Shown piece by piece: positions 57,715 through 64,000 of a stretch of DNA of 64,000 nt. A program made the position numbers and the translations under genes. Under the pieces are notes generated by a model. That model was not told the DNA's origin, searched no databases, and saw only the letters and a program-made list of their open reading frames with translations. The DNA comes from Occallatibacter savannae (GTDB lineage: Bacteria > Acidobacteriota > Terriglobia > Terriglobales > Acidobacteriaceae), in contig NZ_QFFY01000003.1 of the NCBI RefSeq assembly GCF_003131205.1, positions 1 to 64,000 of the forward strand, in the 5' to 3' direction. How positions within the stretch are numbered: position 1 is the stretch's first letter; each line of letters starts with the position of its first letter.

Positions 57715-60183
57715 ATGCATCCTCGTAATTTCGTGTTTATCACGCTGATGACCCTCTGTCACTTGCAACTTGCAAGCCAGATGTTGACCAATCCGTTACC
57801 TCCTCAGCAACAATCTTCCGGCACGCAGAATCCGTCGCAAGAAGCCTCTTCTTCCGCCCTTCCTGATGATCCCGGACTCGATGCGATCCCCGTCGCAACT
57901 CCCGAACCCAATCCGGCCACCGGTGTTCCCCTGCGCTGGGAAGCAGGCGTGCAAACGTGGCAAAACGAAACCGCCACGCTTTCCGGCGGGGTCGTCATCT
58001 ACTACCGCGACTACGTCATCCACGCCGACCGTGTCAGCTACAACCGCGCCACAACCGAACTGCACGCCGAAGGCAACCTCAAAGTCAGCGGCGGACGAAG
58101 CGACGCGTACATCTCCGCCTCGCACGGTGACATGCGCCTCAACATGCACACGGCCCGCTTCTACGACGTCAACGGATCGATCGGCCTTCGTCGTTCCGGC
58201 CGCACCGTCGTCTACTCCACAACCAATCCCTTCCTCTTTTCCGCGCGCGTCCTGCTGCAAACCGGCGAGGACAGCTTCAAAATCATCGACGGCAGCATGA
58301 CGAACTGCCGCATCCCTAAGCCCGACTGGCAGGTCATCTCCCGCTCCATCACAGTCGCCAATGGCAAAGCCACGACCCGCAACTCCTACTTCAAACTGCT
58401 GGGCGTGCCCATCCTCTACCTTCCCTACCTCAGCCATCCGGTCGAAATGACAGGCCGCCAGTCCGGCCTTCTCATTCCCATCATCAGCAACTCCACCGTC
58501 AAGGGCCTCACGATAGGCGAACAGGTCTACATCGTCCTGAACCGCAGCATGGACATGGTCCTCGGCACCGAGTACTACAGCAAGCGCGGCTTCGCCCCCA
58601 ATGGCGACTTCCGCTACAAAGGCCCGGGCCTCGACCACTTCACCGCACGATGGAATGCGCTCTTCGATCGCGGAGTGAAGATTCCCCCCTCAACTCAATA
58701 CATCAATCAAGGCGGCGCAGACATCCTCGCCAATGGCCGCATCGACCTCTCCCCATCCACCCGCGCCGCGGCTAACGTCGAGTACCTCTCCAGCTACGTC
58801 TACAAGCTTGTCTTCAACGACAACTACCAGCAGGCCGTCACCTCCCAGGTGCACAGCACCATCTCCCTCACCCATGTGCACAACGGCCTGGTGCCCTCCG
58901 CCTATCTGGAGCGCGTGCAGAACTTCGCGAGTTCTAACGAGGGCGACGAAGTCCGCATTCTTCACCTCCCCACCCTGCGCTTCGACGTCATCGACGAGCC
59001 CCTGCACACATCGCCCTTCTACTGGCGGCTCGGCTCCTCCCTCAGTTATCTCGGCAGGTCTGAATTCGGATTCCACATCCGCAACATGGGCCGCTTCGAC
59101 TTCTATCCGCATCTGTCGCTGCCACTCGCCGCAGGTGGATGGAGCATCGTTCCTGAAATCGCCCTGCGCCACACCTTCTACACCACAAGCCAGGTCCCCG
59201 ACCTCACCGGCGCCAATTCCGGCACACCCGCCGTCAGCCACGATCCCCTCACCCGCAGCGACGCGGAAGCCTCCATCGACCTCCGGCCGCCGGCGCTCGA
59301 GCGCGACTTCACCATCGGTCACCGTCTCCTCCGCCACGTCATCGAACCCGAGCTGACCTACCGCTTCGTCGGCGGGATCGGCGCGAACGCCCGCAATACC
59401 CCTCTCATCGACCCGGCCGACATCGCCACCGACACAAACGAAATCGGCTACTCCGTTACGCAGCGCTTCTACACGCGCGATCTCCAGCCGCAACCCTGCA
59501 GCAACGTCGACGAGACTGAAGGCAAATGCCGCAACTCTCCCCGCGAATGGGCCTCGTGGCAAATCGCCCAGAAATACTTCCTCAATCCCAGCTTCGGCGG
59601 CGCCATCATCCCCGGTCGCCGCAACCTGTCAGACTCCACCCTCGATCTCACCGGCATCGCCTTCCTCACCAATGCCCGCAACCTCTCGCCGCTCATCTCC
59701 CGCCTGCGTTTCGAAGCCGTCAGCAATCTCCGCATCGAGTGGGACATGGACTACGACCCCAAGGCCGGCCGCCTGGATGCCGACAACATCTTCGCCGGCT
59801 ACAGCCGCGGCCGCGCCACCCTTGGTCTCGGCCACTCCCTCCTCAATGCCGTTGACGAGAAAGGCAGTGCCGCCTCCATCATCCAGAGCCAGCAGCTCCA
59901 GCCCTTCTTCGAGTACGGTCGTCCCAACGCTGCCGGCTTCAACCTCGCCGCAAACGGCGGCTACGACTTCGTCCACAAAGACCTCCAGTACGCCGGCGTG
60001 CAGGCCGTCTACAACTGGGACTGCTGCGGACTCAGCCTCGGCTACCGCCGCTTCGCGCTCGGCTCGGTCCGCGACGAAACCCAATACCTCTATAGCTTTA
60101 CCATCGCCAACTTCGGCTCCGTCGGCGATATCCGCCGCTCCAACACCGTCTTCCACGACGCCAACCTACCCCCCGCTTACTAG
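57715..60183 (+). CDS. lptD: LPS-assembly outer-membrane protein LptD
   Basis: An 822-residue protein that inserts lipopolysaccharide into the outer leaflet. The start at 57715 gives a short signal peptide (about 22 residues). The OstA/LptA-like N-terminal jellyroll is about 70-190 (GGVVIYYRDYVIHADRVSYN, AEGNLKVSGGRSDAYISA); the barrel fills 200-822. C198 (SMTNCRIP) and the adjacent C770-C771 pair (WDCCGLS) match the Cys that form the functional inter-domain disulfides in E. coli LptD; the N-terminal Cys31 equivalent is missing. Two more Cys (595, 605) lie in a loop. It is followed by a thiol oxidoreductase and a SurA-like gene. Confidence 0.93.
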   Translation: MHPRNFVFITLMTLCHLQLASQMLTNPLPPQQQSSGTQNPSQEASSSALPDDPGLDAIPVATPEPNPATGVPLRWEAGVQTWQNETATLSGGVVIYYRDYVIHADRVSYNRATTELHAEGNLKVSGGRSDAYISASHGDMRLNMHTARFYDVNGSIGLRRSGRTVVYSTTNPFLFSARVLLQTGEDSFKIIDGSMTNCRIPKPDWQVISRSITVANGKATTRNSYFKLLGVPILYLPYLSHPVEMTGRQSGLLIPIISNSTVKGLTIGEQVYIVLNRSMDMVLGTEYYSKRGFAPNGDFRYKGPGLDHFTARWNALFDRGVKIPPSTQYINQGGADILANGRIDLSPSTRAAANVEYLSSYVYKLVFNDNYQQAVTSQVHSTISLTHVHNGLVPSAYLERVQNFASSNEGDEVRILHLPTLRFDVIDEPLHTSPFYWRLGSSLSYLGRSEFGFHIRNMGRFDFYPHLSLPLAAGGWSIVPEIALRHTFYTTSQVPDLTGANSGTPAVSHDPLTRSDAEASIDLRPPALERDFTIGHRLLRHVIEPELTYRFVGGIGANARNTPLIDPADIATDTNEIGYSVTQRFYTRDLQPQPCSNVDETEGKCRNSPREWASWQIAQKYFLNPSFGGAIIPGRRNLSDSTLDLTGIAFLTNARNLSPLISRLRFEAVSNLRIEWDMDYDPKAGRLDADNIFAGYSRGRATLGLGHSLLNAVDEKGSAASIIQSQQLQPFFEYGRPNAAGFNLAANGGYDFVHKDLQYAGVQAVYNWDCCGLSLGYRRFALGSVRDETQYLYSFTIANFGSVGDIRRSNTVFHDANLPPAY

Positions 60184-60210
60184 AATCCGCTCGTCAAGTC
60201 TGACTTGTCT

Positions 60211-60330
60211 TGAAAGGGCACGACTTTCACAGCTTGCTGCAGAAGTCCGAATCGGCTGGGTTTTGAAAGGGCACAGATTTATCTGTGCCGATAAGGGGTG
60301 CAATGGAGCGCGGCTTTAGCCGCTGCGGGA
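60211..60330 (+). repeat. GAAAGGGCAC...GTGCC repeat pair and GCGGCTTTAGCCGC element
   Basis: TTGAAAGGGCAC occurs twice (60210-60221 and 60263-60274). The second copy is followed by the hairpin GGCACAGA-TTTA-TCTGTGCC (60270-60289). A separate stem GCGGC-TTTA-GCCGC (60310-60323) follows, with a GGGACGG foot. Together they look like two joined intergenic repeats in the LptD-to-thioredoxin gap. Confidence 0.6.
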
Positions 60331-60446
60331 CGGTCTCGCTTGCCTTTCGCCCTCCCATCCGTCCACCACTCAGTAACCCGGCAGCGGCCCATTCCGCCCC
60401 CCGCGCGCCCCTTGCTGGGATATCCTTTTTGAAGAGGAAACACATT

Positions 60447-61382
60447 TTGTCTCGTATTCACCTTTTGACCGGCCTTCTAGCATTGAGCCTGGTCGCTGGC
60501 TGCAAGGCGCAGTCTGCTTCTTCCGCAACCTCCGATGCCGCTCTGAACCGCCGCATCGAAGTCATGGTTCGCTCGCAGTTCGGCGTTCCGCCCGAGGTCT
60601 CTGTCGCCCTGGGCCAGCGCAAGCCCAGCCAGATCTCCGGTTACGACTCTCTTCCTATCACCCTCTCGCACGGTGCTTCGAAGAAAGAGGTGGATTTCCT
60701 CATCTCCACGGACAACTCCAAGCTCGCCCGCCTCGAGACCTTCGACCTCGCCAAAGATCCCGTCTTCAACATCGACGTGGCCGGCCGCCCCATTCGCGGA
60801 AACCCCAACGCCAAGGTCACCGTAATCAACTTCGATGACCTGCAGTGCCCCTATTGCGCGCGCATGCACTCGTCGCTCTTTCCGGAAACACTCGATCGCT
60901 ATAAGGACAAGGTCCGCTTCATCTACAAAGATGACCCGCTGACTGAAATCCACCCCTGGGCCATGCACGCCGCCGTCGATGCCAACTGCATCGCGTCGCA
61001 AAATCCGCAGACCTACTGGAACTTCGTCGACTACGTCCACGCCCACGGTCAGGACGTAAGCGGCCCCGATCGCAACGTGCAGAAGAGCTACGCGACGCTC
61101 GACCGCATTGCCCGCGAAGAAGCCACCGTCGCCAAGCTCGACAATGCGAAACTCGACGCCTGCATCGCCAAGCAGGATGACTCACAGGTAAAAGCCTCAG
61201 CGAAAGAAGCAGAATCGCTGGGCATTGAAGGAACTCCCGCAGTTTTTGTTGACGGCGAGCGCATCAATGGCGCTCTGCCCGCCGAGCAGGTTTGGGTTGT
61301 TATCGACCGCGCATTGCGCGCCGCTGGAATTGAACCTCCGCCGCCCGCACAGCCGGCACAGCCTGCCGCAAAAGGCCAATAA
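60447..61382 (+). CDS. DsbA/thioredoxin-fold lipoprotein with CPYC
   Basis: A 311-residue periplasmic lipoprotein. The TTG start has AGAGGAAA seven bases upstream; the signal MSRIHLLTGLLALSLVAGC ends in a lipobox (Cys19). The thioredoxin fold lies in the C-terminal half: VTVINFDDLQCPYCARMH gives CPYC, followed by an alpha-helical insert and the cis-Pro loop in GIEGTPAVFVDGERI. CPYC is a DsbA/DsbG-type, oxidising active site. Located directly after lptD, it may form the LptD disulfides. A proline-rich C-terminus (PPPPAQPAQPAAKG) is unusual. Confidence 0.85.
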   Translation: MSRIHLLTGLLALSLVAGCKAQSASSATSDAALNRRIEVMVRSQFGVPPEVSVALGQRKPSQISGYDSLPITLSHGASKKEVDFLISTDNSKLARLETFDLAKDPVFNIDVAGRPIRGNPNAKVTVINFDDLQCPYCARMHSSLFPETLDRYKDKVRFIYKDDPLTEIHPWAMHAAVDANCIASQNPQTYWNFVDYVHAHGQDVSGPDRNVQKSYATLDRIAREEATVAKLDNAKLDACIAKQDDSQVKASAKEAESLGIEGTPAVFVDGERINGALPAEQVWVVIDRALRAAGIEPPPPAQPAQPAAKGQ

Positions 61383-61533
61383 CCTTCGGGCTGCTTCGCT
61401 CTGAATTGCTGTTTTGCTCTGGAGCCAGTGCGCGAAGCAGCAGCCCTAAATGAGGAGTCGCCGCGGCCACACCGGGATCGAGGATTTATCCTGTAATACC
61501 GGAGAGACGGCAGGCTCCCGAGGAGATTCAAGG

Positions 61534-62616
61534 TTGCAAGTCGAAGGGTTCTTTTTCAAGCGCCGCAAGCCGCTTGCGCTGGCACTTTCAAGTACGTTCC
61601 TCTTGATCGCTTTCTCAGGCTGCACTCACGCGCCTTCGCCCGACGTCATGGCGACCGTGAACAGCAAGGACATCTCCCGCTCCGATCTCGACAAGGCCTA
61701 CAACAACTACAAAGCGACACAAGGCGAAACGCCCGACGAACCCAGCCCCGAACAGGCCAACATTGTCCGGCTGAATGTGCTCCGTCAGTTGATTGACGAG
61801 GAGATCCTCGATCAGCGCGCTTCGAAACTCAATCTTGCTGCATCCGACGAGGATGTCAATGCCAAGCTCACCGAATTAAAAGCTCCCTATACGCAAGAGG
61901 AATTCGACAAGAAGCTCAAGCAGCAGAGCATGACGCTCGACGATCTCAAATTGCAAATCCGGCGTCAGCTTACATCAACCAAGCTCATCAACAAAGAGAT
62001 CGAATCCAAGATCAACATCACCGACGCGGACATAGCGGCGTACTACAACAGTCACAAAGCTCTGTATAACGTGATCGAACCCAACTACCACCTCGGGTGG
62101 ATTGTGGTGACCACCGGCCAGCAGCAGCCCGGCGTGCCCAATGCGCACCCCACAAGCGACGCCGACGCCCGCAAGAAAATACAAACCGTCCGCAATAGCC
62201 TCACCACCGGCCAGGACTTCGGCGCGCTCGCGATGAACGCGTCAGAAGATCCAAACACAAACTCCAATGCCGGAGATATGGGCTTCATCGCAGAGTCACA
62301 ACTGCAGCAGCGTGACCCCGCCGCGTTCGCAGCCATCACCAAACTGAAACCAGGACAGGTCACAGATGTGCTTCCCGTATACGGCGGAGCCGGTCCCGCT
62401 CAACATGCGGTGGGCTATGCGATCTACAAGCTCATCTCGCGCGAACCTGCTGGGCAGCGCGAGTTGAACAATCCCAGCGTGCAGCAAAGCATCCGTCAAG
62501 GCCTCCGCGAGAGCCATGCCCAACTCCTCCGCCAGGCATACCTCGAGATGCTGCGCGACGACGCCAAAGTCCGCAACTACTTCGCCGAACAAATCTTGAA
62601 ACAAGGCGCCAAATAG
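61534..62616 (+). CDS. SurA-like parvulin peptidyl-prolyl isomerase lipoprotein
   Basis: A 360-residue periplasmic chaperone. The TTG start has GAGGAG eight to ten bases upstream; the signal ends in a lipobox (AFSGC, residues about 25-29). The SurA_N-like region is NIVRLNVLRQLIDEEILDQRA, followed by a parvulin rotamase domain (about 180-305: YHLGWIVVTTGQQ, DFGALAMNASEDPNTNSNAGDMGFIAESQL, GQVTDVLPVYGG). The C-terminal helix is amphipathic. It would chaperone outer-membrane proteins such as LptD. It is 152 bases after the thioredoxin-like gene. Confidence 0.88.
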   Translation: MQVEGFFFKRRKPLALALSSTFLLIAFSGCTHAPSPDVMATVNSKDISRSDLDKAYNNYKATQGETPDEPSPEQANIVRLNVLRQLIDEEILDQRASKLNLAASDEDVNAKLTELKAPYTQEEFDKKLKQQSMTLDDLKLQIRRQLTSTKLINKEIESKINITDADIAAYYNSHKALYNVIEPNYHLGWIVVTTGQQQPGVPNAHPTSDADARKKIQTVRNSLTTGQDFGALAMNASEDPNTNSNAGDMGFIAESQLQQRDPAAFAAITKLKPGQVTDVLPVYGGAGPAQHAVGYAIYKLISREPAGQRELNNPSVQQSIRQGLRESHAQLLRQAYLEMLRDDAKVRNYFAEQILKQGAK

Positions 62617-62659
62617 CTTCACCTCGCACAACAAACTCTCATCCCTGGAGAGACGTTTG

Positions 62660-62718
62660 GGTGCCCCCGAGCCTGCACTGAGCGAAGTCGAAGCGTCCCT
62701 TGCACTTCGGGACCGGGG
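62660..62718 (+). repeat. GTGCCCC hairpin split by a 25-nt insert
   Basis: CCCCG (62665-62669) plus GTCCC (62695-62699) pairs exactly with GGGACCGGGG (62709-62718). The 25-nt insert (62670-62694) contains CACTGAGCGAAGTCGAAG. The gap 62617-62947 holds no gene. Confidence 0.75.
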
Positions 62719-62798
62719 ACGTGCGTCTCGACACACTCAGCCTCGAAGGAAGCAGGGACTTTCAGGTCCCCGGATGCACAAATCCGTAACCCACTCGC

Positions 62799-62832
62799 GG
62801 TGCCCCTGGTCCCCCGCACTTCGGGACCAGGG
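62799..62832 (+). repeat. GTGCCCC hairpin repeat, uninterrupted copy
   Basis: CCCTGGTCCC (62804-62813) and GGGACCAGGG (62823-62832) form a perfect 10-bp stem. The left foot is GGTGCCCC. Confidence 0.75.
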
Positions 62833-62883
62833 ACCTCAATTCGCCTCTTTAAGATCCTTTGAAAATCCAAAACCTACCCCAAC

Positions 62884-62915
62884 GCAAAACGGCCTCCGCT
62901 TTCGCGAAGGCCGTT
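62884..62915 (-). terminator. Terminator of the TPR lipoprotein gene
   Basis: On the minus strand AACGGCCT and AGGCCGTT pair over 8 bp (62915-62908 and 62895-62888), with an inner CGCGAAAGCG-like loop, followed by TTGCG. It lies about 33 bases past the stop codon at 62948. Confidence 0.75.
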
Positions 62916-62947
62916 CCTATCTGAAGGTAGAAGGTTATTCCGATCGG

Positions 62948-63784
62948 CTATTTGAAGTTGCCGCTCGAGTCCATCGTGATGCCGCCGGGGCCCTTGTCCT
63001 TCTTGGCCTCGTTCTCTTTACGCGTTCCCATTGCCTTTGAGCTCCAGTCCTTCGCGGCGGCCACATCGGCCTTCACCGCGTTCGGATCCTGGAAGTCCAC
63101 ATCCGCCTTGCGGCGATACGTCAGGTTAAGGTACGACATCGCATCGTCGTAGTTCGAACGGTTCGCCAGCGCCTGGTTCAGATACTGGAGCCCTTCGGTC
63201 ACGAGCGGCTCGTTCTGATCCTTGATCTGCTGCAGAACCTTCTTCGGCGCCTTGGCATTGCCCTCACCGTCGTCGTTCATGTTGACGGTAGCGAGCGCCT
63301 TCAGCGTATTCTCGTGCGCCAGCGTCCAATCGATCACGCCGACCGTGTACGCCGCCTCCGGATCCTTCGGATCGACCGCGAGAACCTTCTTCTGGTATTC
63401 CTTCGCCTTGTCGAATTGCTTGATGCTGAAATAAATCGCCGCAATCTGCTTCAGGCTGTTTACGTCGTTCGGTTCTTTATTCAGAACCTCCTGGAAAATG
63501 CTGATCGCCTGCTGTGCGTTCTTCAGGTTGTCGGGAGTGGTCAGCCCTGGAACCACGTTCTGTGCCAGCGCCGTCGCCAGATAGCTCTTGGCCATCGGCA
63601 GGCTCGGATCCAGCTCAGTGGCTTTCTGGAAGTGCCCGATCGCCTCTTCGTAGCGGGCGGACTTATACGATTCCACTCCCTTGTTCAACTGATCACGGGC
63701 TTGCAGGCGGTTGCACCCGCCCATGGAAAGCACCATGCCGGCCAACGCAACCGTGAGCGCCGTAATTCGTGCGGGTCCATTCAT
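62948..63784 (-). CDS. TPR-repeat lipoprotein
   Basis: A 278-residue lipoprotein. The start at 63784 has AAGGAG nine bases upstream; the lipobox SMGGC puts the lipid on Cys24. At least four TPR units are seen: AIGHFQKATELDPSLPMAKSYLATALAQ, NVVPGL to NAQQAISIFQEVLNKEPNDVNSLKQIAAIYFS, FDKAKEYQKKVLAVDPKDPEAAYTVGVIDW, and LQYLNQALANRSNYDDAMSYLNLTY. The tail has a conserved-looking DWSSKAMGTRKENEAKKDKGPGG. TPR lipoproteins often help assemble envelope complexes. Its partner is unknown. Confidence 0.87.
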   Translation of the reverse strand: MNGPARITALTVALAGMVLSMGGCNRLQARDQLNKGVESYKSARYEEAIGHFQKATELDPSLPMAKSYLATALAQNVVPGLTTPDNLKNAQQAISIFQEVLNKEPNDVNSLKQIAAIYFSIKQFDKAKEYQKKVLAVDPKDPEAAYTVGVIDWTLAHENTLKALATVNMNDDGEGNAKAPKKVLQQIKDQNEPLVTEGLQYLNQALANRSNYDDAMSYLNLTYRRKADVDFQDPNAVKADVAAAKDWSSKAMGTRKENEAKKDKGPGGITMDSSGNFK

Positions 63785-63843
63785 GTCCTTATTCTTCTCC
63801 TTCAGATCGTGCGTCGCGATTGCGCACCTCAAAAATCATGCAT

Positions 63844-63874
63844 CTGGATTCGGATGGGAGGAAGCCGAATCCAG
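63844..63874. promoter_or_regulatory. Perfect 10-bp dyad upstream of the TPR lipoprotein gene
   Basis: CTGGATTCGG (63844-63853) and CCGAATCCAG (63865-63874) are perfectly complementary with an 11-nt spacer, 60-90 bases before the ATG. It could be an operator or a hairpin in the leader. The last 126 bases of the window hold no gene I can support. Confidence 0.45.
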
Positions 63875-64000
63875 GATGGCCAAATTGTACTCCTACAACT
63901 CTCAAGCCCACTGTGTTCTTTGCTCGATTCGATCTATCGTCCAGCTGCAGTCCCAGGCGTCATCAAGCCAATCCGATCGATGCCTGCTGCATGGCCTATA

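Overview
The window is a high-GC, gene-dense chromosomal stretch that most resembles an acidobacterium of the Terriglobia group (Granulicella/Edaphobacter-like). That assignment is inference. It rests on a very large TonB-dependent receptor with an N-terminal carboxypeptidase-regulatory-like domain, many families of small hairpin and heptamer-like intergenic repeats, a full Gram-negative outer-membrane toolkit (LptD, SurA-like, TolC, OmpA-like), frequent GTG/TTG starts, and small proteins typical of that group. I see no rRNA, tRNA, CRISPR array, transposase, integrase or prophage structural gene.

Layout: 0.4-7.8 kb holds small membrane and soluble proteins, a secreted M28 peptidase, a short-chain dehydrogenase and an OmpA-like protein. 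7.8-14.9 kb is mostly minus strand: a DUF1648 protein, an mntR-mntH manganese module with a DtxR-type dyad, a PilZ protein, an HlyD/TolC export pair with no visible inner-membrane pump, and a very divergent ECF-sigma-like protein. 15.1-18.2 kb carries polyphosphate kinase and a DUF4142 protein. 18.3-22.1 kb has a pentapeptide-repeat membrane protein and a PIG-L deacetylase/glycosyltransferase/GNAT operon. 22.2-23.7 kb holds an HNH nuclease followed by three tandem paralogous small proteins with their own dyad sites. 23.7-27 kb has a UbiA-like membrane protein overlapping a methyltransferase gene, a zinc-ribbon protein and a possible glycosidase-like protein. 27.2-31.6 kb has SixA, Ppx, an alpha/beta hydrolase and a CHAD protein, a second group tied to polyphosphate. 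31.7-35.8 kb carries two glycosyltransferases (GT39 and HpnI-like) and two PH-like small proteins.

35.8-39.9 kb is the heat-shock operon dnaK-(TonB-like)-dnaJ-hspR on the minus strand, with an unexpected TonB C-terminal-domain gene in the middle. 40-41.8 kb has a beta-barrel-like exported protein overlapping a cytochrome c gene, behind a promoter with an Rrf2/IscR-like dyad. 41.9-48.1 kb has an NTF2-like protein, a GNAT acetyltransferase, a CE15-type esterase, soluble transhydrogenase SthA, a ROK protein and a lipoprotein. 48.3-52.4 kb is the TonB-dependent receptor with a CRP-like site and a long leader. 52.6-56.2 kb is an ABC-2 exporter with a DesK/DesR-like two-component pair. 57.7-62.6 kb is an outer-membrane biogenesis group (LptD, a CPYC thioredoxin-fold lipoprotein, a SurA-like parvulin). 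The window ends with a TPR lipoprotein.

The most unusual features are not genes. (1) Thirteen hairpin repeats share a 5' GTGCCCC-type foot with variable stems, all in the same orientation. (2) Three of these hairpins are split at the same place in the left arm by a 24-25 nt element of another known repeat type. (3) Heptamer-like tracts of several kinds sit at gene ends; one supplies the dnaJ stop codon and one lies in frame inside a GNAT gene. (4) Three tandem small paralogs have a paired operator-like dyad. Gene starts were chosen by Shine-Dalgarno spacing where possible; all functions are from motif reading, not database searches.
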